Shown: piece by piece, positions 55,739 through 64,000 of the stretch | Layout: the number at the start of each line of letters is the position of its first letter | Numbering within the stretch: the stretch's first letter is position 1 | Assembly: GCA_947467345.1 (NCBI GenBank) | Contig: CANIHD010000015.1 | Location: forward strand, 1-64,000 | Length of the DNA stretch: 64,000 nt | Reading direction: 5' to 3' | From: Alphaproteobacteria bacterium | GTDB lineage: Bacteria > Pseudomonadota > Alphaproteobacteria > Micropepsales > Micropepsaceae | The notes under the pieces: generated by a model | The model's database searches: none | The model's input: the letters and a program-made list of their open reading frames with translations, nothing else | Told to the model about the DNA's origin: nothing | Program-made: the position numbers and the translations under genes

Positions 55739-57621
55739 ATGAGGGGCAAAACTCGTTGGGTGCTCGCGGCGACGGTCGCGATGGCAGCCCTGGCGGCCGC
55801 CCTGCCTTTCCTCGTCTCAGCCGCATCGTTTAAAGACGTGATTGAGGCGGCGGCAACGCGCGCCGTTGGCCGCGAGGTGCGCATCACCGGCGATATGGGT
55901 TTCACCCTCTATCCCGAGACCGGAATCACCGCGCGCGATGTCCGGATGGCAAACATGCCGGGCGTGCGCCATCCCGAAATGGTTGCGGTCGAGCGACTGA
56001 TCGTCGGCGCAAAATTCTGGCCCCTGCTTTCGGGTCACCTAGAGGTGACGCGGCTGCATCTGGAAAATCCGGTTGTCCATCTCGAGACAAATGCGAGCGG
56101 TGTTCACAACTGGGAATTGCCGGCGCCGCAGCAGCCGCAAGTGGCGAACGATGGTGAAACCGGCGCACGCGCTGAAGCGGGCACACAAGATGTGCGCATC
56201 ACCGGTGGGACCATCACCTATGACGACGCGACGACGCAGAGATCGCTCGTCTTCTCTGATGTTGCTCTCTCCTTCGATTTTGCTGGTGTCGATCAGCCAT
56301 CGCGATCGACATTGCAGCTACCTACAATGGCGAAAGGCTGAATCTGAAAGCCGAAATCGACAGCCTTTCGGCGCTCGACTCCGATCAAGGCGCCACCACA
56401 AAGCTCGCTGTGACATCGCCGCTGATGACCGCGATTTTCGACGGCGTGCTGTCAACGAGCGGTGAAACGAGCGGGGCCTTGAAAATCGAAGCGCCTTCGT
56501 TCCGTCGTGTTGCGACTTGGGCCGGCTACGCGATGAGCAATGGCGAGGCTTTCGGACCATTTACTTTGGACGGATATATCTCCCGCACGCCGGACCGCGT
56601 AGCCTTTACGCGTTCTATCGTGACGCTGGATGCCATACGAATGGCCGGCGATCTGACGGTCGATAGCAGCGGCGATATTCCGAATCTGACCGGGGCCGTC
56701 GGCGTCGAAGGTCTCAAGCTGGACGCGCGCACCGCCGATTCAGCAGCAAATGAAGAGAACGGCCCCAGCACTGAAAAGCTTGATTTCTCCGTGCTGAAAT
56801 CGGCCAATGCCGATCTTACTTTGCGTCTCGGCAAGTTTGTCGCGAGCAGGCTGACCGTCGATTCCGCGAACGTACATCTGACGCTGAAAAACGGCCTGCT
56901 GACTGCTGCCTTGCGCGATGTCGTTTTCTACGGCGGCAAGGGCACCGGCACGCTGGTGATCGATGGCGCCAAGAACGTGCCTGACCTCGCTGCCCGGCTC
57001 AGTGTGGCCGGAATGACGATGCAGCCGTTCTTGCGCGATTCTATCCGGGCCGACCGCGTCAGCGGCACCGGCAATTTGGAATTGGAAGTTTCGGCGCGGG
57101 CGGCAACCGAAAAGGGCATTTACGAAACCCTGTCGGGGGAGGCTCGCCTGGCTCTGGCTGACGGCGACATACGCGGCGTCGATCTGACGGCGGTTCCCAA
57201 CATCGTGAAGAACCTGATCGCGACACGGCAAACCGGGATTATCGGTGACGACGCGAAGACCCCATTTGATCGGATGAGTGTCGTCTTCACACTCCTCAAT
57301 GGCGTGGCGCATACTGACAATTTCAAGCTGGAAGCACAGAAATTCCGAGTCGCCGGCGCAGGTGAAATCGATATTGTGCGCCGGACGCTGGACTTCCACC
57401 TTGAGACCCGAACCGCGGCCGCCATCCTGCCCGGCAGCCGGATGGAGATACCGCCGCTCGGCGTGCCTTTCCGGGTGCACGGAGATTGGGACAGTCTCAG
57501 CTACGGACCTGATGTCGGCAGGCTGGCCCGGGGGCTGATGGACGCCATCGCCCGCGACCCGTCCCGGATCATCCGGAACCCCGGGCAAGCATTGCAATCG
57601 CTGTTCGGTTTGGGCAGGTAG
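55739..57621 (+). pseudogene. AsmA-family envelope protein, frameshifted
   Basis: The 5' frame (55739-56341) begins with a membrane helix (WVLAATVAMAALAAALPFLV) and the AsmA start GREVRITGDMGFTLYPETGI. It ends prematurely after VDQPSRST. The same protein continues in the next frame from about 56298 (AIAIDIAATYNGERLNLKAE) to FGLGR at 57621, with the usual AsmA C-terminus (GVPFRVHGDWDSLSYGPDVG). Adding one base near 56297 (GATCAGCCATCG) restores 627 residues. AsmA-like proteins span the periplasm and affect lipid traffic and outer-membrane biogenesis. True mutation or a missed C in a C-run are both possible. Confidence 0.85.
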
Positions 57622-57626
57622 TTTGC

Positions 57627-58742
57627 ATGAGATTTCCCCGTTGGTTGAAATACGGTCTCGGCATTTTGGGCGCGGTCCTTGTGGCCGGTGCCGCCTATAT
57701 CGCTTGGCCGATCGTATTTCCGCCGCCGAATTTAACAGTTGCGAGCTGGGGCGAAGACTATGGCCGCGCGCAGATGGTCGCCATGTTTCATCCGTTCACG
57801 GATGAAACCGGCACCGATGTGGACGCCACCATCTATGGCGGCGGCCTCGCCGACATTCGCCGCCAAGTCGAATCCGGCATGATCGAATGGAACGTGGTCG
57901 ATTTTGAATTGGCCGACGCCCAAGCCGCCTGCCGCGAAGGATTGTTGGAGCCACTCACCGATCTCGAATTGCCACCCGGCGCAAACGGCACGCGCGCCGT
58001 GGCCGATTTCGTGCCCGGAGCTTTGGGCCCATGTTGGGTCGGCACCTCGGTCTATTCGCAAATCATCGCCTATGCGCCCAAAACATTTCCGGAAGCGCCG
58101 ACGAGCCCCGCCGATTTTTTCGACCTGGTGAAATTTCCCGGCGCGCGAGGGATGCGCGACAACGGCCCGATGTATAATTTGGAATTGGCGCTGCTCGCCG
58201 ATGGCGTCGGCCTCGTCAATGTCTACCCGACCTTGGCAACGAAGGAAGGCGTCGATCGAGCCTTCGCCAAGCTGGACACGATCAAGGAGACGCTGCGCTG
58301 GTGGAAACGGCTGAACGATCCCGTCGATTGGATCGAGCGCGGCGAGGTGGCCATGACCACCGTTCTGAACGGCCGGGTCTTCGATGCCGTTCTCGCGGGT
58401 AAAGAAATTGCCCCGGTCTGGAACGGGCAGCTTTATCAAATGGACGTGTTCGGCATTCCCAAAGGCAGCGCCAATCTGGATGAGGCGCGCGATCTGATCC
58501 GCTATGCCACCTCCTCCGGCCCGCAAGCGGCGCAGGCCAATTGGCTGCCTTATGGCCCGGCGCGGCGTTCGGCCATTGCCCTGATGGGCAACCATCCGAC
58601 GCGCGGCACCGTCATGCGCCCCTTCATGCCGACGGCGCCGGAGAATTTCGCCAATGCCTTGGCCATCAATCCGGACTGGTGGGACGAGCACGGCGCCGCC
58701 ATTAAGGAGCGGTGGGCCGCCTGGCGGATTCCGAGTGAGTAG
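57627..58742 (+). CDS. Polyamine-type ABC transporter binding protein (PotD/PotF family)
   Basis: A 371-residue exported or membrane-anchored binding protein; the N-terminal helix (LGILGAVLVAGAAYIAWPIV) has no clear cleavage site. The fold is the PotD/PotF group: LTVASWGEDYGRAQMVAMF, VVDFELADAQAACREGLLEP, and ADFFDLVKFPGARGMRD. No polyamine permease or ATPase lies nearby, although a peptide ABC operon follows 129 bases later. It starts 5 bases after the AsmA gene and so may be read with it. Ligand unknown. Confidence 0.85.
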   Translation: MRFPRWLKYGLGILGAVLVAGAAYIAWPIVFPPPNLTVASWGEDYGRAQMVAMFHPFTDETGTDVDATIYGGGLADIRRQVESGMIEWNVVDFELADAQAACREGLLEPLTDLELPPGANGTRAVADFVPGALGPCWVGTSVYSQIIAYAPKTFPEAPTSPADFFDLVKFPGARGMRDNGPMYNLELALLADGVGLVNVYPTLATKEGVDRAFAKLDTIKETLRWWKRLNDPVDWIERGEVAMTTVLNGRVFDAVLAGKEIAPVWNGQLYQMDVFGIPKGSANLDEARDLIRYATSSGPQAAQANWLPYGPARRSAIALMGNHPTRGTVMRPFMPTAPENFANALAINPDWWDEHGAAIKERWAAWRIPSE

Positions 58743-58871
58743 GCTGGCGGTGAATTCCCCAGGAGGGGCAAGGGCCTGGTGAGCAATAAGAAACTGGACT
58801 TGGTCCCCCGCTCCCTGTTCACTACCCGCTAAGCAGAACGCGCCGCTTTTCCGAGGAGCTCCACGCCTTCG

Positions 58872-59816
58872 ATGTTGTCTTATGCGATCCGGCGAACTCT
58901 GGGCGCGATTCCCACCCTGTTCCTGATCATTACATTCGCGTTTTTCATGATGCGGATCGCCCCTGGCGGTCCCTTCGACGGCGAAAGGCGTCTTCCGCCC
59001 GAGATCGAGGCCAATATCAACGCGGCCTACAATCTCGATAAGCCGCTCTATGAGCAGTACTTCATCTATCTTGGGCGCCTGGCGCAGGGGGATTTCGGCC
59101 CCTCCTTCAAGACCAAGGATTTTACCGTCACCGAGATGATCGCCTCCGGCCTGCCGGTCAGCATCAAACTGGGACTGACCGCCATTGTGCTGGCGCTTCT
59201 TATCGGGACGTTTCTTGGCGTCTTCGCGGCCCTACGGCAGAACCGGCCCGCCGACTATTCGGTGATGACGATTGCCATGGTCGGCATCACGATTCCGACC
59301 TTCGTGACCGCGCCACTGCTGACGCTTCTGTTCGGCGTCTATGGCGTTCACATATTCGGGCTCGATATCACGCTGCCGGTCGGCGGCTGGAACAATGGCG
59401 CGCTGCGCAACATGATCCTGCCGGTGATCGTGCTGGCGTTGCCGCAGATCGCGGTGATTGCGCGCCTGACGCGCGGCAGCATGGTGGAGGTTCTGCACTC
59501 CAATTATGTGCGCACGGCGCGGGCTAAGGGGCTTTCCTCCTGGCGCGTGGTTACACGCCACGCCATGCGCGCCGGGCTCTTGCCGCTGGTCAGCTATCTC
59601 GGCCCCGCCATTGCCGGCCTCGCCACCGGCTCGCTCATCGTGGAGCAGATTTTCGGCATTCCCGGCATTGGCCGCTATTTCGTGCAAGGCGCGCTCAACC
59701 GCGATTACACGCTGGTTCTGGGCGTCGTGATTTTCTATGCGACATTGATCATTCTCCTCAATCTTGTCGCGGACATTCTCTACCGCGTGCTCGACCCGCG
59801 CGTGAGATACGATTGA
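58872..59816 (+). CDS. oppB: Peptide ABC transporter permease OppB
   Basis: A 314-residue inner-membrane permease with six predicted helices. The family N-terminus YAIRRTLGAIPTLFLIITFA and the EAA-type loop YVRTARAKGLSSWRVVTRHA are clear; GLATGSLIVEQIFGIPGIGR follows. It imports oligopeptides together with OppC, the fused ATPase and OppA. Its stop overlaps the oppC start by one base (TGATG). ATG 58872 follows GAGGAGCT. Confidence 0.95.
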   Translation: MLSYAIRRTLGAIPTLFLIITFAFFMMRIAPGGPFDGERRLPPEIEANINAAYNLDKPLYEQYFIYLGRLAQGDFGPSFKTKDFTVTEMIASGLPVSIKLGLTAIVLALLIGTFLGVFAALRQNRPADYSVMTIAMVGITIPTFVTAPLLTLLFGVYGVHIFGLDITLPVGGWNNGALRNMILPVIVLALPQIAVIARLTRGSMVEVLHSNYVRTARAKGLSSWRVVTRHAMRAGLLPLVSYLGPAIAGLATGSLIVEQIFGIPGIGRYFVQGALNRDYTLVLGVVIFYATLIILLNLVADILYRVLDPRVRYD

Positions 59817-60748
59817 TGTCGCCCATTCTACCCTCCGAACGCGCCGAATTGATGCAGGCCGCGCGCGCCGTGAAAGGCCGCAGCCTATGGAAGGATGCGC
59901 AGCGCCGCCTTTTCCGCAATAAGGCCGCCGTGGTCAGCATGGCAATTCTCGCCGTCCTCACCGTGCTCGCCATTTTGGCGCCATTGCTCTCGCCTTACTC
60001 CTATCAAGTCATCGACTACGCGCTGGTGAGCTGCGCCCCGCCTTGGTGGGGCGGCGATCCTTTGTGCCGCGCTACCGGCGCGCATTGGTTCGGCATGGAT
60101 TCGGTGGGGCGCGATCTCTTCATCCGCACGCTCTACGGCGCCCGCGTTTCGCTGGCGGTCGGATTGGTGGCGACGACGGTGAGCCTCTTGATCGGCGTGC
60201 TTTATGGCGCCACGGCAGGCTTTATCGGTGGCCGCGTCGACGCCGCCATGATGCGCTTCGTCGACATTCTCTATTCCCTGCCCTTCATCTTCTTCGTCAT
60301 CATCCTGATGGTGATTTTCAACCGCAATTTCATTCTGATGTTCGTGGCCATCGGCGCGGTAGAGTGGCTGACCATGGCGCGGATCGTGCGTGGCCAAACG
60401 CTTTCGATCAAACAGAAGGAATTCATCGAAGCAGCGCGCGCCGGCGGCGTGGGCACATTCGGCATCATCACCTGCCATGTCATCCCGAATGTTGTGGGCC
60501 CTGTCATCGTCTACGTCACGCTGACCATTCCCGCCGTCATCCTGGCGGAAAGCTTCCTCTCGTTTCTCGGTCTCGGCATTCAAGAGCCGCTGACCTCCTG
60601 GGGCGTGCTGATTTCCGAAGGCGCCAACACGCTGGAGACGGCGCCCTGGATGCTGCTCTTCCCCGCCACTTTCATGGCGGTGACTCTGTTCTGCTTCAAC
60701 TTCATCGGCGACGGGTTGCGCGACGCGCTCGACCCGAAGGAGCGCTGA
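59816..60748 (+). CDS. oppC: Peptide ABC transporter permease OppC
   Basis: A 310-residue permease paired with OppB. The N-terminal cytoplasmic stretch SLWKDAQRRLFRNKAAVVSM leads into the first helix. The periplasmic loop carries HWFGMDSVGRDLFIRTLYGA, and the EAA loop is IEAARAGGVGTFGIITCHVI. GINSP-like LGLGIQEPLTSWGVLISEGA precedes the last helix. ATG 59816 overlaps the oppB stop; the TTG just before it (59813) is not needed. Confidence 0.95.
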   Translation: MSPILPSERAELMQAARAVKGRSLWKDAQRRLFRNKAAVVSMAILAVLTVLAILAPLLSPYSYQVIDYALVSCAPPWWGGDPLCRATGAHWFGMDSVGRDLFIRTLYGARVSLAVGLVATTVSLLIGVLYGATAGFIGGRVDAAMMRFVDILYSLPFIFFVIILMVIFNRNFILMFVAIGAVEWLTMARIVRGQTLSIKQKEFIEAARAGGVGTFGIITCHVIPNVVGPVIVYVTLTIPAVILAESFLSFLGLGIQEPLTSWGVLISEGANTLETAPWMLLFPATFMAVTLFCFNFIGDGLRDALDPKER

Positions 60749-60752
60749 GGCG

Positions 60753-62570
60753 ATGGCGGAACCCGTTCTCAGCATCAAATCGCTCGACATCCGCTTTAAG
60801 ACGCCGGACGGCGAAGTGCATGCAGTCAAACATATAGATCTCGATATCGCGGAAGGCGAAGTCGTCGGCGTAGTCGGCGAATCCGGCTCCGGCAAAAGCC
60901 AATTGTTTCTCGGCGCCACCGGGCTTCTCGCCGGCAATGGACGCGCCACAGGCCAGGTCTTTTATCGTGGCCGGCAAATCCTGGGCGCGTCGCCGAAGCA
61001 GCTGAACGACATTCGCGGCTCCAAGATCACCATGATCTTTCAGGACCCGCTGACCTCTTTGACGCCGCATATGCGCATCGGCGACCAGATCATGGAGGCG
61101 TTGCGCATCCATCTGAAAATGAGCCGCGAAGCTGCCTTCGCGCGAGCCGTGGAAACGCTGGAATTGGTGCGCATTCCGGAAGCGAAGCGCCGTATGCGGC
61201 AATACCCGCATGAACTCTCGGGCGGCATGCGCCAGCGTGTCATGATCGCCATGGCCACCGCCTGCGGGCCCGATCTTCTGATCGCCGACGAGCCCACCAC
61301 GGCGCTCGACGTGACGGTGCAAGCGCAAATCCTCGACATCATGCGCGATCTGAAAACCAAGCTGAAGACATCCATCGTCCTGATTAGCCATGACATGGGC
61401 GTAATCGCCGCCATGTGCGACAGGGTCGCCGTTATGCGTCACGGCGAATTCGTGGAGCAAGGATCGGCGGAGGATATTTTCTACCGCCCGCAGCATCCTT
61501 ATTCGCGCATGCTGCTGGACGCCATGCCGCGCCTGGACCGCCCCGAGCGGCCAGGCCACGCGCCGCTGATCACTGTTGCCGACCGCGAAGCGCGGCCGTT
61601 TCTTCTGCAGGTCGAAGACGTGAAAGTGCATTTTCCTATCCGCGTCGGCGGTACGCTGTTTCCCAAATACAAACCCTTGCGCGCCGTGGACGGCGTCAGC
61701 TTCGAGCTGCGGGAAGGCGAAACGCTGGGCGTGGTCGGCGAATCCGGCTGCGGAAAATCCACGCTCGCGCGCGCCGCCATTGCGCTTCTGCCCAAGACGG
61801 CAGGCCGCGTGGTGTGGTGCGGACGCGACATGAGCGAGACGACCAAGGAAGAATTGCGCCTCCTGCGCAAGGATTTCCAGATCGTCTTCCAAGATCCGCT
61901 GGCAAGCCTCAATCCGCGCATGACCATCGGCCAGAGCATTTCCGAGCCGCTGCGCACGCTGGAGCCGGACCTCTCGCGCGTTGAGGTGGCCGAGCGCGTG
62001 CGCGCGATGATGGAGCATGTCGGTCTCGATCCCGCCTGGATCAACCGCTATCCGCACGAATTCTCCGGTGGGCAGAATCAACGCGTCGGCATCGCTCGCG
62101 CCATGATTGTCGAACCCAAGCTTGTGATTTGCGACGAAGCCGTGAGCGCGCTGGACGTTTCCATACAGGCGCAGATCGTCGATCTCATCCTGGCGCTGCA
62201 GCGCAAATTCGGCATGTCGCTGATTTTCATCAGCCATGATTTGTCGGTGGTGCGCCAGGTTTCGCACCGCGTAATGGTTCTCTATTTGGGGCGCGTGGTG
62301 GAGCTGGCCAACCGCAACGCGATCTATACCGACCCGCGCCACCCTTATACGCGCGCGCTGATCTCGGCGGTGCCTATTCCGGATCCCAAATTGGAACGGG
62401 CGAAACCCCGCGTTCCTTTGCCCGTGGACCTGCCGTCGCCAATGGATTCGCGCTCCGCCCTGACGTTCCTGAAATCGAAGCGCATCGACGATCCGGACGC
62501 AGTGCAATACGTGCCGCGCCTGGAGGAAGTCGTTCCTGGGCATTTCGTGGCCGAGCACGATCCTGTGTAG
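60753..62570 (+). CDS. Peptide ABC transporter ATPase, OppD-OppF fusion
   Basis: A 605-residue protein with two complete nucleotide-binding domains in tandem. The first half (1-270) has Walker A GESGSGKSQLFLG, signature LSGGMRQRVMIAMA and Walker B LLIADEPTTALD. The second half (from about 285) has GESGCGKSTLARA, FSGGQNQRVGIARA and LVICDEAVSALD. The C-terminal peptide-family extension (DPRHPYTRALISAVPIPDP) ends each half. It replaces separate oppD and oppF. It lies 4 bases after oppC in the operon. Confidence 0.95.
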   Translation: MAEPVLSIKSLDIRFKTPDGEVHAVKHIDLDIAEGEVVGVVGESGSGKSQLFLGATGLLAGNGRATGQVFYRGRQILGASPKQLNDIRGSKITMIFQDPLTSLTPHMRIGDQIMEALRIHLKMSREAAFARAVETLELVRIPEAKRRMRQYPHELSGGMRQRVMIAMATACGPDLLIADEPTTALDVTVQAQILDIMRDLKTKLKTSIVLISHDMGVIAAMCDRVAVMRHGEFVEQGSAEDIFYRPQHPYSRMLLDAMPRLDRPERPGHAPLITVADREARPFLLQVEDVKVHFPIRVGGTLFPKYKPLRAVDGVSFELREGETLGVVGESGCGKSTLARAAIALLPKTAGRVVWCGRDMSETTKEELRLLRKDFQIVFQDPLASLNPRMTIGQSISEPLRTLEPDLSRVEVAERVRAMMEHVGLDPAWINRYPHEFSGGQNQRVGIARAMIVEPKLVICDEAVSALDVSIQAQIVDLILALQRKFGMSLIFISHDLSVVRQVSHRVMVLYLGRVVELANRNAIYTDPRHPYTRALISAVPIPDPKLERAKPRVPLPVDLPSPMDSRSALTFLKSKRIDDPDAVQYVPRLEEVVPGHFVAEHDPV

Positions 62571-62654
62571 GGGCCCGTGTAGCTCCGCCCGTTGCCGGGA
62601 AGGCCTGCGGTTGTGTTAGATTCTGTGCTGCAAACACGCTGCCCCGGAGCGCTC

Positions 62655-64000
62655 ATGATTGCCGCTATTTTCACCCGCGCCCGCTTCGCTGCCGCTATTG
62701 CCGCCATTCTCGTCATCAGCGCTTGCGGCCAGAACGAGCAACAGGCTCAGACGGATGCGCCGGCAGCGCAGGCGCAAATGTCGATTACTCGTGGCGAAGC
62801 CGGCGAGCCAGACACGCTCGATCCGGGACTGGCAACAACCACGTCAGAGCACGCAATTTTGGGGGAGGTGTTTCTGGGCCTGACAACTGAAGACGCCAAG
62901 GCGCAGCCGATCCCGGGCGCGGCCGAGCGTTGGGATGTGTCCGCAGACGGATTGGTATGGACATTCCATTTGCGTGATCACACCTGGTCGGACGGCACGC
63001 CCGTTACCGCCGAAGATTTCGTATCCGGGTGGCGCCGCGTGCTCGATCCCAAGACCGCCGCGGCTTACGCGCTTATCCTTTACGACTTCAAGAATGCACA
63101 GGCGATCAACGCCGGGAAAATGCCAGTGGAACAACTGGGTGTACGCGCTGTCGATGCTCGCACCGTGGAAATCACGCTTGAACACCCGGCGCCTTATCTG
63201 CCGCAGTTGTTACGACATCAAGCCACCTTTCCGTTCCCCCGACATGTTTTTGCTGCGCACGGCGCGGACTGGATCAAACCAGGAATTCAGATCGGCAATG
63301 GTCCCTATATTGTTACCGAGTGGCTGCCCAACGACCACATCACGTTGGTCAAGAACTCACGTTTCTACGATGCAGCCAACGTCGCCATCGACCGCATCAC
63401 CTTCATCCCCATAAACGATCCCAATGCCGCTTTGCGGCGTTACCGTGCGGGGGAAATGGACGCGTTGAACTACATTCCTGAGGATCAGATCGACTGGTTA
63501 AAGGCCAATCTCGCTGATCAATTGACCATCGTGCCGAAACTGACCATTGCAGCGGTGGTGCTGAATGAAACGCGCAAGCCGTTTGATGATATTCGCGTTC
63601 GCGAAGCGCTGAACCTTGCCTACGACCGCGATCTCATGACCAAAACCATTATTCGGACAGGTCAGGAACCGGCCTATTCCATCGTTCCTCCCGGTATCGC
63701 CGACTATCCGATGACGGCCCAATTATCCTTTAAGAACTTAACCCAGCCCGAACGCATTGCGCGGGCCAAGGAATTGATGCTGCAAGCCGGCTACGGCCCA
63801 CAAAAACGCCTGGCACTTACGTTCTCCACGATTGCTTCTCAGGACGCCAGGCGTGTGACGGCAGCCATTCAGCAAATGTGGCGTGAGGTTTTTGTCGATC
63901 TTGAGATTGCTCAGTTCGACGGGCGAGTTCTGGTTAGCAAACGGCGCGCCGGAGATTTCGATGCCGCCCCGACCGGATGGCTCGCCGACTACAACGACGC
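62655..64000 (+). CDS. Oligopeptide-binding lipoprotein OppA/MppA type (3' end outside window)
   Basis: The frame is open from ATG 62655 to the window edge (448 codons seen). The signal peptide ends in a lipobox (VISAC). The class 5 peptide-binding signature is present: EPDTLDPGLATTTSEHAILG, then VWTFHLRDHTWSDGTPVTAE and YALILYDFKNAQAINAGKM. VREALNLAYDRDLMTKTII and the final GWLADYNDA match OppA/MppA. It binds the peptide for the upstream oppB-oppC-oppDF system. The truncation is due to the window only. Confidence 0.95.
   Translation, partial: MIAAIFTRARFAAAIAAILVISACGQNEQQAQTDAPAAQAQMSITRGEAGEPDTLDPGLATTTSEHAILGEVFLGLTTEDAKAQPIPGAAERWDVSADGLVWTFHLRDHTWSDGTPVTAEDFVSGWRRVLDPKTAAAYALILYDFKNAQAINAGKMPVEQLGVRAVDARTVEITLEHPAPYLPQLLRHQATFPFPRHVFAAHGADWIKPGIQIGNGPYIVTEWLPNDHITLVKNSRFYDAANVAIDRITFIPINDPNAALRRYRAGEMDALNYIPEDQIDWLKANLADQLTIVPKLTIAAVVLNETRKPFDDIRVREALNLAYDRDLMTKTIIRTGQEPAYSIVPPGIADYPMTAQLSFKNLTQPERIARAKELMLQAGYGPQKRLALTFSTIASQDARRVTAAIQQMWREVFVDLEIAQFDGRVLVSKRRAGDFDAAPTGWLADYND

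Noticed and set aside
60702-62558. 618-codon open frame on the minus strand
   Set aside because: It lies opposite the fused OppDF ATPase, which has all Walker and signature motifs. The antisense product is His/Arg-rich and featureless.

Overview
The window reads as an ordinary chromosome segment of a free-living alphaproteobacterium with high G+C content. Several things point to that class. There is a conserved minus-strand block infA / LMW phosphatase / UPF0262 / hisD / DUF2948 / murA, a hisS-hisZ-hisG operon, and a DUF3035 (BamF-type) lipoprotein. The tRNA-His has A73 and no encoded G-1. Three promoters match the alphaproteobacterial EcfG general-stress consensus (GGAAC-N16-CGTT). The sequence alone does not fix the genus.

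Layout. 1-362: the right end of an IS3/IS481-like element (transposase C-terminus plus terminal repeat) abutting the 3' remnant of a chromosomal gene. 549-9.7 kb: tRNA-Phe, then a long minus-strand housekeeping run (yacG, RNase G/E, maf, infA, phosphatase, UPF0262, hisD, DUF2948, murA), tRNA-Thr, and a divergent thioredoxin-reductase-like / 1-Cys peroxiredoxin pair. 9.7-13.3 kb: a TonB-dependent receptor broken by a one-base frameshift, divergent from a lipoprotein beta-propeller phytase, with PhoB-box-like repeats between them; this looks like a phosphate-scavenging locus. 13.3-34.9 kb: DUF3096 peptide, DsbD, rsmD, mutL, pgi, an M16 protease pair, BamF-like lipoprotein, lspA, ileS, ribF, MaoC hydratase, HAD phosphatase, a TipF-like EAL protein, a 29-bp inverted repeat, an OmpA lipoprotein, and alanine dehydrogenase with an omega-transaminase. 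35.0-37.2 kb: CIRCE-controlled groESL.

37.2-42.0 kb is the most accessory part. It holds three EcfG-type promoters reading into a duplicated-domain secreted protein, a 24-residue membrane peptide and a membrane protein. Between them lie tRNA-His and a 473-residue unknown protein with nuclease-like acidic motifs. A decayed copy of the 3' end of a neighbouring molybdenum hydroxylase gene also sits here.

42.0-55.7 kb: two molybdenum hydroxylase loci (large subunit plus 2Fe-2S subunit) flank hisS-hisZ-hisG. The first large subunit appears to lack the catalytic glutamate. Then come a Fe(III) transporter permease and, on the other strand, its periplasmic binding protein behind a Fur box; no ATPase is seen. 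55.7-64.0 kb: an AsmA-like gene with a one-base frameshift, an orphan polyamine-type binding protein, and a peptide ABC transporter (oppB, oppC, fused oppDF, oppA) whose last gene runs off the window.

Both broken genes (receptor and AsmA) are explained by single missing bases in short homopolymers. Either recent decay or sequencing error is possible.
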